The position numbers were made by a program, and so were the translations under genes. Shown here piece by piece: positions 43,301 to 56,000 of a stretch of 64,000 nucleotides of DNA. The DNA is from Flavobacteriales bacterium (GTDB taxonomy: Bacteria; Bacteroidota; Bacteroidia; Flavobacteriales_F; PHOS-HE28), in assembly GCA_016705545.1 (NCBI GenBank), contig JADIYA010000001.1:434001-498000 (forward strand), in the 5' to 3' direction. The notes beneath the pieces are model-generated. The model worked only from the letters and a program-made list of their open reading frames with translations. It did not search any database and had not been told where the DNA came from. Every line of letters begins with the position of its first letter. Within the stretch, counting starts at the first letter, position 1.

Positions 43301-45628
43301 TCAGAACCGGAAGCTGATGCCAGCACTGGGCAGCAGCGGGAGCTGGTTCACCCGCTCGAACCGCACGCGGTCGAAGTAGAAGATATTCTCACGATTGAGC
43401 GCATTGGTCACGCCAAGGTCCAACTCCAGGCTCTTGTGCTCATCGAAGCGCCAGGTCTTGGTGACACCTGCATCGACCCGCGCATAGGCCGGCAGGCGGC
43501 CGTCATTGAGCGGTCCGAAGACAATGGACAGATCAGCGTTGCTGGTGGCGTAATTGGTGTTGATGTCGCCATTGAAAGGCACCGCGCCATAGAAGCCCTG
43601 TGTACGGGTGAAGGGGAAGCCGCTGCCGTAGTTCCACCGCAGGTTCACCTTCCAGGCATCGAACTTCCCGAAGGCATAGCTCGCCACCAGATTCAGGTTA
43701 TGGCGCCGGTCCCAAACGGGATTGTACACCTGCACGCCATCGTAGCGATCCACTACCGTATAGCTGTAAACGCCCCAGAGATAGAGCTGGCCCTTCTCGT
43801 ACTTCAACTGGACGTCTGCGCCATAGGCACGACCGGTCTCCACAATGAAATCCTTCTTCAGCTCATCGGGTTTGTCGGCGAACTCGGGCGTATCGTTGAA
43901 ATACTTGTTGCGGTTAATGTTGGTGACCTGGCGGAAATCCTTTAGGTAAACCTCGAAGTTGAGGGTGAGCTCGCGAGAGAGGTCGTGCTCGATGCCCGCC
44001 ACATAATGGTTGGCGCGTTGCAAAGGGTCCTTCAACTCGCGTGAGCTGCCGTCGCGCTCATTCACCCGCGCGGGCAGGTTCTCTGGCGAGGACAGGAAAC
44101 CATAGAACAGGTTCACCACATCGCGATCGTTGTTGGCGGCCACAAGGTTCTGGCTGTACCGACCGGCAGCGAACTTGAAGCGCCAATTGTCGCTGATGTT
44201 CCACTTGGCGCCGAACCGGGGCTCGATGTTGGCCACGGAGAGCGAGGCGTAATAGTGCAAGCGAAGTCCGGGATCGATGATCACTTTGCCCAGTTTCTTT
44301 CGATAGTTCACATAACCGGCGATCTCGCTGGTGTTCTCCTCTTGCACGAAGCTCCGGCCCAGTTCATTGAAGTAGCTGAAGTTCGTGCGGAAGCCGAGCA
44401 TCTCCACGCCGTAGCGGGCCTCATCGTCTCCGAGGAAGTACTTGAAATTGAGCGCGCCATTGAAGCTGGTGATCTCGCTTGTCCGTGGTGCAAGCTCCGC
44501 TTCCTTCAATTCGATTCCGTAGCGGCTGAAGCAGAACACTCCATCGATGAGCACCGCGCTGCCTGCAGGCACCAGCACGAAGTTGGTCCCCGTGCCCCAG
44601 TTCTGCCAGGCCAGGTCGCTCACGCCCCGGTAGTTCACCCCGTCGGTGAAGTTGAAACCGAAGAGATTGAACTTGCTGCCATTGGCCCCATTGAAGGAGA
44701 TCTTCCCATAGGCATCCGTGAAGCGGAAGGGCAGGCCCAAGGTGTCGTTCACGTTTTTGTAAAAGAGCTTGCTGCTCTGGTCCAAATAGCTGTGGCGCAG
44801 GTTGAAGAGGTAGCTGCTGGAGCCATCTCCGGGCTCCTTCTGCTTCTTGATCGGCCCTTCGAGCAGTGCTTTCGCCGCGAAGGTGCTGGCGCTCACCTTG
44901 CCGCTCATGCGCGTTCGGTTGCCATCGCGGGTGGTGATGTCCATCACGGAACTGATGCGCCCGCCGAACTCTGCGTTGAAGCCCGCAGTGTATATGTCGG
45001 CGTTTCGGATGATGTCGTTGTCGAATACGCTGAACAGGCCGATGCTATGGAATGGGTTGTAGAGCACCATGCCATCCATCATCACCTTGTTCATGATCGG
45101 CGAGCCGCCTCGCACATAGAGCTGGCCGCCCTGGTCGCCGGTGAAGATCACGCCTGGCACCACTTGCAGGTATTGCGCGAGGTCGGCCTCGCCGCCCACC
45201 GCAGGCATCCGCTCGATCTGCTTGGGCGTGAGCTTGGTCACGCTCATGCGCACCTGGGTCTGGGCCTCTTGTTTCTCGCCGCTGATCTCCACCACGCCGA
45301 TCTGGATGGATGCCTTCACCATGAACAGCTTCTCGGTGGCGATCTGGTCGCGCGCCACTGTGACTGTCTTCTCCAAGTCCTCATACCCAAGGAAGGTGAC
45401 GCGCAAGGTGTGCTGGCCCACGGGCACTTTCGATATGGAGAAGTACCCGTTCACATCGGTTGCAGCGCCCGTAGTAGTGCCTTTCAGCACCACATTGGTG
45501 AAGATGATGGGTTCGCCGGTGGCCTTGTCATACACGAACCCCCGGATGGTCCCGGTCTGCGCGAAAGAACCAAGGGCGAGGACCACGGAACCGAGGGCGA
45601 TGGCTAGGCGCTGAAAGGAGATGGGCAT
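43301..45628 (-). CDS. TonB-dependent receptor
   Basis: This 775-residue outer-membrane receptor starts at the ATG that yields a signal peptide (MPISFQRLAIALGSVVLALGSFAQ). It has a CarboxypepD_reg-like domain (25-110: GTIRGFVYDKATGEPIIF, HTLRVTFLGYEDLEKTV), a plug (about 120-240: LTPKQIERMPAVGGEADLAQYLQ, LYVRGGSPIMNKVMMDGMVLYNPFHSIGLFS) and a barrel ending AGISFRF. The plug signature MMDGMVLYNPFH is typical of the widespread Bacteroidota receptors of unknown substrate. It has no SusD partner. It is isolated from the upstream gene by a strong hairpin at 45673-45699. Confidence 0.88.
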   Translation of the reverse strand: MPISFQRLAIALGSVVLALGSFAQTGTIRGFVYDKATGEPIIFTNVVLKGTTTGAATDVNGYFSISKVPVGQHTLRVTFLGYEDLEKTVTVARDQIATEKLFMVKASIQIGVVEISGEKQEAQTQVRMSVTKLTPKQIERMPAVGGEADLAQYLQVVPGVIFTGDQGGQLYVRGGSPIMNKVMMDGMVLYNPFHSIGLFSVFDNDIIRNADIYTAGFNAEFGGRISSVMDITTRDGNRTRMSGKVSASTFAAKALLEGPIKKQKEPGDGSSSYLFNLRHSYLDQSSKLFYKNVNDTLGLPFRFTDAYGKISFNGANGSKFNLFGFNFTDGVNYRGVSDLAWQNWGTGTNFVLVPAGSAVLIDGVFCFSRYGIELKEAELAPRTSEITSFNGALNFKYFLGDDEARYGVEMLGFRTNFSYFNELGRSFVQEENTSEIAGYVNYRKKLGKVIIDPGLRLHYYASLSVANIEPRFGAKWNISDNWRFKFAAGRYSQNLVAANNDRDVVNLFYGFLSSPENLPARVNERDGSSRELKDPLQRANHYVAGIEHDLSRELTLNFEVYLKDFRQVTNINRNKYFNDTPEFADKPDELKKDFIVETGRAYGADVQLKYEKGQLYLWGVYSYTVVDRYDGVQVYNPVWDRRHNLNLVASYAFGKFDAWKVNLRWNYGSGFPFTRTQGFYGAVPFNGDINTNYATSNADLSIVFGPLNDGRLPAYARVDAGVTKTWRFDEHKSLELDLGVTNALNRENIFYFDRVRFERVNQLPLLPSAGISFRF

Positions 45629-45672
45629 GCAAGAAGGAGTAGGCCTTTGTTTCAAGGGGCGGCTAAAGTAGG

Positions 45673-45699
45673 CGGCGCCCCCGCAGAGCGGAGGCGCCG
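45673..45699 (-). terminator. Hairpin downstream of the Trp/Tyr-rich protein gene
   Basis: CGGCGCCCCCGC pairs with GCGGAGGCGCCG (one mismatch, loop AGA). It lies 39 nt after the stop of the minus-strand gene at 45738 and upstream of the TonB gene. No strong T-tract follows on the minus strand. Confidence 0.55.
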
Positions 45700-45737
45700 T
45701 TTGATGAGCGGTGCCCGCCGTTGGCTGGGCGCCACGG

Positions 45738-46715
45738 CTAGCGCTTGCTTGGCGGCCGGGCAGGCGCCCTGCTCGGTGCGGGCGATTTCTGCGGCGATTG
45801 GCGAGGCGGCCGGGAAGTGCGACTGGGTGCTTTGCGGTCCGGGTTCTTGGATGGCTGTGTGGCAGGTTTACGCTCGGGTCGAGTGCTGGGCTCCTTCATG
45901 CGCTCACGCTCAACCGGCTTGCCAATTTCCCTCGCGGGTGCAGGCTTATCAATTTCCCTTCCTGTGCGTGCGGGTTGGGTCACACTTCTCCGTCCGAGCG
46001 AAGGTGAAATGGTGCGCCGGTGCATGTAAACGTTGTGCGCGCGCTCAACACGGCAGACGTTCACCGGATGGTACCATCCCCAATAAGGGCGCGGGAAGCC
46101 CCACCATGCATTCCAGCCCCAAGGGCGCCAGGGCCTCCACCACGGCGGATAGTACCCGTAGTACCAAGGTGAATTCCAATCCCACCAAGCGGGGCCGTAG
46201 CACCATTGCACGCATGGCCAGCCCCAGACATCCACCCACACCGTGATCTGCGCTGGCGGCGCGAGCGGACCACCGCCTTTGCGGCCTCCTTCCTTCACTT
46301 GCTCCGATGGCTCAATGATGGTTCCTTCCGGGTAGAGCGCCTCATCTCCACGGATCTGCAGGGTCACGGCCCCTTCCTTTGCACGCTCCATTTGGATTGA
46401 CGCTACGTCCTGAGCCTCGTCCTTCGCGATTTGAATGCGCAGGACCACGATGCGAGCGTCGCCTTCCGCCAGGGTGTGCACCTGCACATAGTCCACCTCG
46501 CCATTCGCGTCGAGGTCGAGGTTGCTCACCTTGTTAGCGTCCGTGTTCACGGCCTTCTCGAAGGCCTCCAGGTCCTTTGCGTTGCGGAAGTGGTCGAGCG
46601 CCCCTCGCAAGTCGAAAAGATCCCCGGCCATGCCGGTGCTATCAACCTGCTGAGGGCGTGCTGCGCCAGCGCTGAGTGAGAGCGTGAGCGATGCCAACAG
46701 AAATAGGCTCTTCAT
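45738..46715 (-). CDS. Secreted Trp/Tyr/Pro-rich protein with EF-hand-like motif
   Basis: This is a 325-residue exported protein starting at the ATG that gives the signal peptide (MKSLFLLASLTLSLSAGAA). Residues 66-77 (DLDANGEVDYVQ) resemble a calcium-binding EF-hand or dockerin loop. Residues about 158-218 are extremely rich in Trp, Tyr and Pro with Gly (WWDWNSPWYYGYYPPWW...), and the tail (230-325) is a disordered Arg/Pro/Ser-rich basic region. The composition suggests a structural or polymer-binding envelope protein. I do not recognise a named family. The frame extends upstream to 46997 without a signal peptide, so the later start is preferred. Confidence 0.7.
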   Translation of the reverse strand: MKSLFLLASLTLSLSAGAARPQQVDSTGMAGDLFDLRGALDHFRNAKDLEAFEKAVNTDANKVSNLDLDANGEVDYVQVHTLAEGDARIVVLRIQIAKDEAQDVASIQMERAKEGAVTLQIRGDEALYPEGTIIEPSEQVKEGGRKGGGPLAPPAQITVWVDVWGWPCVQWCYGPAWWDWNSPWYYGYYPPWWRPWRPWGWNAWWGFPRPYWGWYHPVNVCRVERAHNVYMHRRTISPSLGRRSVTQPARTGREIDKPAPAREIGKPVERERMKEPSTRPERKPATQPSKNPDRKAPSRTSRPPRQSPQKSPAPSRAPARPPSKR

Positions 46716-47057
46716 GGCTTTGGGTGTTTGCACGACGCGAGCAACGACTGTACCGCATTGTTGCGATTCGGGTCGCAGAACAAAGGAAGCACCGCGACCA
46801 CGCGATCCGACAACGATGGCCGCGGCGGCGCACAGCAGCGTGTTGACAAGTGCGAAATAGGTGCTCTGTCCTTGGGAAGCCACGCGGATAGGTTTGCCCG
46901 GCACCTGACCGTGAAGAGCGGATTGCCATGCGGTTGGCGCATCGGATCTGATCCCGGACCGATGCGCACGGCTGATGGCGATCCACAGGACCGGCAACCC
47001 CGGAGGTCCTGAACATCCATCACTTCACCGTTGGCGCCCAACAAGCCCGGCCGGCAC
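46716..47057. other. Divergent intergenic region upstream of the giant adhesin
   Basis: This 342-nt gap lies between the minus-strand Trp/Tyr-rich gene and the plus-strand giant adhesin and must contain promoters in both directions. I find no clear TAnnTTTG box, no repeat of the two families seen elsewhere and no supported gene. A TTGACA at 46852-46857 has no matching downstream element. Confidence 0.3.
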
Positions 47058-50000
47058 ATGACGGATCAACGACCCCTTCCCATCGCGCACCAATCAATGC
47101 GCCTCGCCACGCTCCGAATCCTCCGCTCAATGCTTCTTGGCCTTGCTGGGCTGCTGCTCTGGCAGCAGGATGCGCAGGCTACCCACGCCATGGGCGGCGA
47201 GCTCACCTATGAATGTATCGGCACGGGCCAATACCGGGTGCGATTGAATTTCTATCGTGACTGCAATGGCGTGGCAGCACCCACCAATTGCAGCAACGGG
47301 CGTCAGTTCCGCCTGCGCAGCGCGAACTGCGGCAATATCACGCTTAATCCGTGCTTCAGCCTCGATGGAGTGGATGTAGTAACGCCCCTTTGCTTCGGAG
47401 CCGCGGATCGATGCTCGGACCCCAGCGCTCCTTATGGTATTGAGCGCTATCGCTTCAGTGCGGTGGTGAACCTGAGCGCATACGCGGCCTGCGGGAACGA
47501 CTGGATCATAGACTGGGACCTGTGCTGCCGCAACAACGCGATCACCTCACTGAACAACCCGGGCAACCGCAATCTCTACCTGTACGCCAACCTGCGGCAG
47601 ACGATAACCCCCTGCAACAATTCTCCGGCTTTCCTGAATACCCCGACGGCCTTCGGCTGCGTGGGCCAACCGGTGAGCTACAACCACGGCTTCAACGACG
47701 TGGATGGTGACTCCTTGGCCTTCGCAGTGGTGAATGCCCTGGGTTCCGGCGGAACGAACATCCCCTACAATGCCGGTTACAGCGCCACCCAACCGGTGGT
47801 GACCAGCGGCGGCGCCAATGCCGTTCAGATCAACCCGGTCACGGGCACCATAACGTTCACGCCGAGCATCCAGCAATTCGCGGTTGTGACCGTGCGCGTG
47901 CGCGAGTACCGCAATGGCGTGCTCATCGGCGAGCTTATCCGCGACGTGCAGTTCGCCATCATTGCGTGCAGCAATGCGCTGCCCCAGGTGAGCGGCGTGA
48001 ACGGCACCAGCAGCTATGCCTATGAGACATGCGCGGGCGTGCCCTTCTGCTTCACGGTGAACAGCAGCGACGCCAATGCCGGGCAGACCGTGACCATGTC
48101 ATGGAACAATGGCATTCCAGGCGCCACCTTCACCACAAGCGGCGGTCTTTTGCCGGTGGGCACTTTCTGTTGGACGCCAACAGCGACAGACATTGGACAG
48201 AACCTGTTCTCGGTGAATGTGCAAGACAACGCATGTCCGCTCGTGGGCACGAACCAATTCGGCTTCGCGGTCCAGGTCACGCCTCCTTTCACACCATCGA
48301 ATGCAGGCCCGGACCAGAACGTCTGCGGCACGAGTGCCACGCTCGCCGGCCAACTGCCGTGGCCAGTGCAAGGCACATGGTCCGTGGTGAACGGCACGGG
48401 CAGCTTCGCCAATGCGAATAACCCCACCACCACGGTGAGCGGCTTATCCACTGGCGTGAACACGTTGCGCTGGACGGTGAATTACGGCACCTGCGGCACC
48501 ACCAGCGACGATGTGGTGATCACGAGCTACAACCCTGCGCAAGCCGCCGCGAACGCCGGGCCCAATCAGAGCCTTTGCCTACCGAGCACCAGCACAGCGC
48601 TCACCGCCAACACGGCGGCCGCTCCGGCAACAGGCACATGGACCTTGGTGAGCGGCACAGGTGCATTCGCCAATGCCAATAGCCCCACCACCAACGTGAG
48701 CGGCCTGAGCGTGGGTGCCAACGTATTCCGCTGGACCATCAATAACGGCCCGTGCGGCGCGCCCACCAACAGCCAAGTGACCGTGTTCGTTTTCAGTAAC
48801 GGGCAAACCCCTGCGAATGCCGGACCCGACCAGCAGTTGTGCGCACCCAACCTGAGCACCACGCTCACGGGCAATAGCTTGATCGCTCCGGCAACGGGCC
48901 AATGGACCGTGGTTGCGGGCACAGGCACCTTCGGCACTTCCGCCAACCCAACCACCACGGTAAGCGGTCTGAGCATCGGCGTGAACACTTTCCGCTGGAC
49001 GATCAGCAACGGCCCCTGCGTGCCGCCGACAACGCAGGATGAAGTGAGCGTCGTGGTCTTCAATCCGGCCAGTCCGAATGCGAATGCCGGCCCGAACCAG
49101 CAAGTGTGCAGCAGCAGCGCCACGCTTGCCGCCAATGCCCCCTTAGCGCCCGCGACAGGGACCTGGACGGTGGTAAGCGGAACGGGAACCTTCGCCAATG
49201 CCGACAGCCCCACCACAAGCGTAAGCAACTTGAGCATCGGCGCCAATGTGTTCCAATGGGCGCTGAGCAATGGCCCATGCGCCAATGGCCTTACCACCTC
49301 ACAGGTCATCATAACCCGTTTCGACCCCAACACGCCTGCCGCGAATGCAGGACCCGACCAGGACCTCTGCTCGGTGAGCGGCACCGGTACAGCCAGCACG
49401 ACCATGGCAGCAAGCGCGGCCACTGCCCCGGCCACCGGCTCGTGGAGCATCGTGAGCGGCCCGGCAGGCGCAGCGATCACCACGGCCTCAAGTCCCACTA
49501 CTACGGTCACGAACCTCACTGTCGGCACGCATACGTTGCGCTGGACCGTGAACAACGGTCCTTGCGTGCCGCCGACCTCCACGGATGATGTGGTGATCCG
49601 CGTGTTCGACAGCAACATGGCCTCGGCCGACGCTGGACCGGATCAGAACCTATGCGCACCAGTGGCCAGCGTGACGCTCGCGGGCATTGCTCCGACCGCA
49701 CCGGCAACCGGTCAATGGTCAGTAGTGAGCGGTGCGGGAACCTTCGCGAACGAGAACCTGCCCAACACCACCGTAACGGGTATGGCGCTTGGCGTGAACA
49801 TCTACCGTTGGACCACGAGCAATGGCCCATGCCCTGGAGCCTTGACCAGCGATGATGTGCAGATCACGCTCTTCGATCCGAGTGTAGCGGCTTCGACCGC
49901 CGGACCCGATCAAAGCCTATGCGGTGCGGCGAGCACCGTTATGGCCGGCAATGCCGTGGCCGCGCCGGCTGTTGGCAGCTGGAGCGTGGTCAGCGGCACA

Positions 50001-53000
50001 GCGACCATCAGCAACCCGAACAACGCCACAACTGCGATCACGGGCTTGGTTACCGGTAGCGTGACCTTGCGCTGGACAGTGAGCAACGGCCCTTGCGGAA
50101 GCACCAGTGACGATGTGGTGATCCTGAACTACGATCCCGCGAACCCTATCGCGAATGCCGGTCCTGATCAGGAAATCTGCGTGCCCGTGGCGCCCAACGC
50201 GGTCTTCATGGCGGCGAGCGCGGTGACCTTCCCTTCGACAGGCTCCTGGACCGCAGTGAGCGGGCCGGGCGGCGCGGTCATCGCGAACAGCACCAGCCCA
50301 ACGACCCAGATCAGCAACCTCGCTGTGGGCACCTACGTGTTCCGCTGGACGGTTGACAATGGCCCCTGCCCCACGGGCATCACCACTGATGATATTGTGG
50401 TGCGCGTATTCGACTTCGGCAACCCGGCCGCAGACGCAGGGCCCGACCAATCACTCTGCACCGTCGACGGCAACACCGCAATGGCGGGCAGCAGCTTGAT
50501 CAGTCCGGCTACCGGACTCTGGTCGTTGGTCAGCGGTACCGGCATAATCACCGACCCCAGCAGCCCCACCACAACGGTGACCGGCCTGCAAGTGGGACAG
50601 AACATCTTTCAATGGACGGTGAGCAACGGCCCGTGCAGTGGCCTCACTACCGACCAGATGAGCATCTTCGTGTACGACCCCAACAATCTTAACGCAGCGG
50701 CGGGTCCTGATCAAGCCTTCTGCACACCGGTGACCAGCACCACAATGGCTGGAAGCGCGGTGATCTTCCCCGCACAAGGCACATGGACACAAAGCGCCGG
50801 GCCCGCGGCCACGATTGTCAGCCCTAATAGTCCCACAACGGGCATCACAGGTCTCCAAGTCGGCATCAGCCAGTTCACCTGGACGGTGAATAACGGCGTG
50901 TGCCCCAATGGTGTGACCAGCAGCACCATGACGATCACCTTGGCAGATGGTGATGCGCAAGCGGCCAATGCCGGACCTGACCAGAGCGTTTGCGGCACCG
51001 CGAGCAACGTGGTGATGGCGGCGAATGCACCTGTGGGCGTAGCTACCGCCAGCTGGAGCGTGGTAGCAGGCACAGCCAACTTCAGCAGCATCACGAGCCC
51101 AACAGCAACGGTCTCAGGGCTGAGCATCGGCCTGAATACGTTGCGCTGGAGCATCGACAACGGCGCTTGCGGCATCACAAGCGACCTGGTCGACATCTAT
51201 GTGTACGACCCGAACAACCCTGTGGCGAATGCCGGGGCGGATCAGCAGCTCTGCACGCCCACTACGAGCACCACGCTGGTGGGCAGTTCACTCATCTTCC
51301 CCGCGGTCGGGGTCTGGACATTGGTGAGCGGCAGCGGCACCATTGCCAACCCCTCGGGTCCCACAACCGCCGTAAGCGGTTTGAGCATTGGCGCAAATGT
51401 GTTCCAGTGGCAAGTGAACAACGGTGCATGCCCGAGCCCGATCACAACGGATCAGGTCACCATCTTCCTCTACGACGACGACGCCCCTGCGGCGAATGCG
51501 GGTCCGGACATCGATGTATGCACGCCGACCAACAGCGTGAGCATGGCCGCTAACAGCCCCATTGGCGTGGCCGTTGGCACATGGACCTTGACTGGAGGCA
51601 CTGGCGGCACGGTGACCAACCCGAACGACCCCAATACCACGATCACCAACCTGCCTGTTGGCACCCACACCTACGCGTGGACCATCGTGAACGGCACCTG
51701 CTCCACCACGAGCGACGAGATCGTGATCCGCGTGTTCAATGCGCTCAACCCCTTGGCCAACGCGGGCAACGACCAGCAACTCTGCCTTCCCGCCACCAGC
51801 ACCACTTTGCAGGGCAGCAACGTGATCAGCCCTGCCACAGGAGTTTGGACGCTTGTTGCAGGCAGCGGTACGCCAACGAACCCCTCGGCACCCAACAGTT
51901 TCGTGGTGGGCCTGAGTGTCGGCCAGAACATCTTCCAATGGACGGTGAGCAACGGGCCTTGCACCAACCCGCTCACGACCGACCAGGTGAGCATCTTCGT
52001 GTACGATGATGAGCAGCCCGATGCTGATGCAGGTCCGGACATCGAGATCTGCACGCCGGAGAGCAGCGTGACCCTGGCGGGTAACCCGGCTGCCTTCCCT
52101 GCAGAAGGCTTTTGGTTCCAAGTGAGCGGATTCGGCAGCATCACCAATCCCAGCGATCCGGCCACCACCGTCACCGGCCTACCGGTCGGTGAGCATATCT
52201 TCCAATGGGAGATCTCCAATGGCCCCTGCGGAACCACAAGCGATCAGATGGCCGTGCGCGTGTACGACGCCAACAATCCGGTGGCCAACGCCGGCCCTGA
52301 CCAGCAACTCTGCACGCCGCAGACCAGCACCGTAATGGCTGGCAGCAACCTGATCTTCCCGGCTACCGGTCAATGGACGCTGGTGAGCGGTCAGGGCGAC
52401 ATCGCGAATGCAGGCTCGCCAAGCACCGCCATCACCAACCTCGCCATCGGTGAGAATGTTTTCCAGTGGACCGTATTCAACGGCCCCTGCAACGCACCCA
52501 CCACCGACCTGGTGAGCATTCTCGTATTCGATGATGGGAACGCAGATGCGGACGCAGGGCCCGATCAGGAGTTCTGCACCCCGACCAACAGCACCACACT
52601 CATCGGCAACACGCCCACCTTCCCGGCCACGGGAACATGGACCTTGGTGAGCGGTCAAGGCGACATCACCGATCCGAATTCGCCCATCACGACCGTCACG
52701 GATCTCGCCGTTGGCATCAACGTGTTCCGTTGGACCGTGAACAATGGGCCCTGCGCGAACGGCATCACGCAGGACGAGGTCACCATCTTCCTCTTCGACC
52801 TGAACAACCCGGCTGCGAACGCCGGTGCTGACCAGGACCTCTGCACGCCGCAGACCAGCACCAACCTGCAGGGCAATACGCCGACCGTGCCCGCCTTCGG
52901 AACCTGGACCTTGATCAACGGGCAAGGCATCATCGCTGACCCGAACGATCCCAACTCGCTGGTGACGAACCTGGCAGTGGGTGAGAACATCTTCCAGTGG

Positions 53001-56000
53001 ACGATGAACAACGGGCCTTGCGAGACCAGCGGCAGCAGCGACCTGGTGAGCATCTTCGTGTACTTCGACGAGAACCCCGAAGCCAACGCTGGACCTGATC
53101 AAGAGCTCTGCACGCCCAATGTGACCAGCACCACGCTGCAGGGCAGCTCGGTCACCTTCCCGGCCGTGGGCACTTGGGTGCTGGTGAGCGGCACCGGCAC
53201 CATCGCCCAGCCGAACAACCCGAGCACGGTTGTCTTCGACCTGGAAATCGGCGAGAGCATCTTCGAATGGATCGTGGACAATGGGCCTTGCGCCACGGGC
53301 ATCACCACTGACCAGGTGGTTGTGCAAGTGTTCGATGAGAACACCCCGAGCGCGAACGCCGGTGCGGACCAGAACCTGTGCACCAGCGACGGCACCAGCG
53401 CGCAGCTCAATGCCAGCCCGGTCACCTTCCCGGCCATCGGCACCTGGACGCTGGTACAGGGCCAAGGGACCTTCACAGATGCGAACGATCCGAACACCAC
53501 CATCACCAACCTCGGCGTAGGCGTGAATGTGTGCGAATGGACGGTGGACAATGGCGCCTGCCCCAACGGCCTCACCAGCGATCAGCTCATCATCACCCTG
53601 TACGATGAGAATAACCCGGACGCCGATGCAGGTCCTGACCAAGAGCTCTGCACCCCCACCGGCACCGCTACCAGCACCAACATGCAGGGCAGCGCGATCA
53701 TCTTCCCAGCGGTCGGCACTTGGAGCGTAGTGAGCAGCACGGGCACCATCCTGAATCCGAACGATCCGGTGACTGCGGTGCTCGGCCTCGAAGTGGGTGA
53801 GCACATCTTCGAGTGGAGCGTGTTCAACGGCCCTTGCGACCCGAGCAACACCACCGACATCGTGGTGATCCGTGTGTACGACGAGAACAACCTCGATGCG
53901 GAGGCAGGCCCTGATCAGCAAGTGTGCACACCGCTCACCAGCGCCACCATGACCGGCAGCGCGATCATCTTCCCCGCAGTCGGCACCTGGACCTTGGTCA
54001 GCGGAAGCGGCGACATCGCCGATGCGAACGACCCGAGCACGGAGATCACCAACCTCGGCCTCGGCGTGAATGTGTTCCAATGGGAGGTCTACAACGGCAG
54101 CTGCACCAACAGCCTCACGAGCGATCAAGTGACCATCACGCTGTTCGATGCGCAGGCTCCGGCAGCCGATGCAGGACCTGACCAAGAACTCTGCTTCCCA
54201 GATGCTGAAGTTACGCTAGCGGGCAACGTGCCGGTAGGCGCGGCGGTGGGCAGCTGGACCATCGTTAGCGGCCCCGGCAACATCACGGATCCGGCATCGC
54301 CCATCACCACCGTCACCGCCCTTGCAGTGGGCGAAACGCGATTGCGCTGGACCATCACCAGCGGCGTGTGCGTGACCACTGAGGATGAGATGAGCGTCTT
54401 CGTCTTCGACCCCAACAACCCGTTGGCGAACGCAGGCCTGGATCAAGAGCTCTGCGTGCCGCAGGACAGCGTGTTCATGGCGGGCAGCTCGTTGATCTTC
54501 CCCGCGCAAGGCACCTGGAGCGTGCTGGCCGGCGCCGGAACACCGGTGAATCCGAACGACCCGCTCACCCTGATCGAACAAATCGCCATCGGCGTGAACA
54601 CCTATCAATGGAGCGTCTATAACGGCCCGTGCGGAAGCAGTCTCGACGACGTGAGCATCGTGCTCTACGATGACACCACGGCCGCCGCGAATGCCGGTCC
54701 GGACATTGAGATCTGCCTGCCGCTCACAGCGATCGACAGCCTCTTGGGCGAACAGCCGCCCGCTCCTGCTGAAGGCACGTGGACCTTGATCGCCGGCACA
54801 GGCATCATCGCCGAGCCGAACAACCCGAACTCCGCGATCACCGGCCTCTCACAAGGCACCAACGTATTCGTGTGGACCTTGGAGTGGGACCCCTGCCCCA
54901 ACAACGGCATCCTCACCGATACGGTGGAAGTGCGCGTGTACAACCCGAATGCACCGCTCGCCAATGCCGGACCTGACCAGCAATGGTGCTCGCCGATGGA
55001 TGAAGTGACCATGGCCGGCAACGTACCCGAGATACCCGGCGTGGGCACTTGGACTCAAGTGCTGGGCGCCCCAGCCAACATCATTGCGCCCAACGATGCG
55101 AGCACGTCGATCAACGGATTGGGCGTGGGCAGCTACCAGTTCGTGTGGGAGATCTACAACGGCCAATGCGGTTTCGGGCCTCCGAGCCGCGACACACTGC
55201 AAGTGGAAATCTTCGATACTGATGCGCCCGACGCGCAGGCAGGCGCCGATCAGAGCTTCTGCACGCCCACCAATTCAACCACCCTTGCAGGCAACGCGCC
55301 GGTGCTGCCCGGCACGGGTTCGTGGAGCACATCGAGCGGCACGGCCATCATCGTCGATCCGAGCGATCCGAGCAGCAGCGTCTCGGGTCTCACGGTGGGT
55401 CAGCACGATTTCACCTGGACCATCGACAACGGTCCATGCGGCAGCAGCAGTGACCAAGTCAGCGTGTTCATCTACGACGCCGATCAGCCTGCAGCGAACG
55501 CAGGTCCGGATCAAGATCTCTGCACACCACAAACCAGCACCACGCTGGCCGGTAACAGCGTCACCTTCCCCGGCACGGGCCTCTGGACAGTGATCGCGGG
55601 CGCGGGCGTGTTCGCCGATGCCAGCAACCCCAACACCGGTGTGAGCGGACTCTCGATCGGCACCAACACCTTCCGCTGGACAATCATCAATGGCCCATGC
55701 GGCAACTCGGAGGATGAAGTGACCATCTTGGTCTACGATGGAAACCTGGCTGCCTCGAATGCCGGGCCGGATCAGGAGATCTGCACGCCCGCCAGCAGCG
55801 TAACCCTGCAAGGCAGCTCTGTGAGCGCACCTGCGGTGGGTACGTGGGTATTCGCCAGCGGCTCAGCCAACATCAGCAATTCCAACAGCCCGAATGCAAC
55901 GCTGAGCGGCCTTACCGTGGGCACGTACGTGCTCCAATGGGTGGTTGACAACGGGCCATGCGGCACCACAACAGATAACGTGACGATCGAGGTGTTCGAC

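Noticed and set aside
46852..46857. TTGACA as a sigma-70 -35 box before the giant adhesin
   Set aside because: No matching -10 or -7 element at a suitable distance, and this phylum uses a different consensus.
52179..54185. A 668-codon open frame on the minus strand across the adhesin repeats
   Set aside because: It lies entirely antisense to the giant adhesin. Its length comes from the GC-rich, repeat-biased codons of that gene, and it has no start context or recognisable domain.
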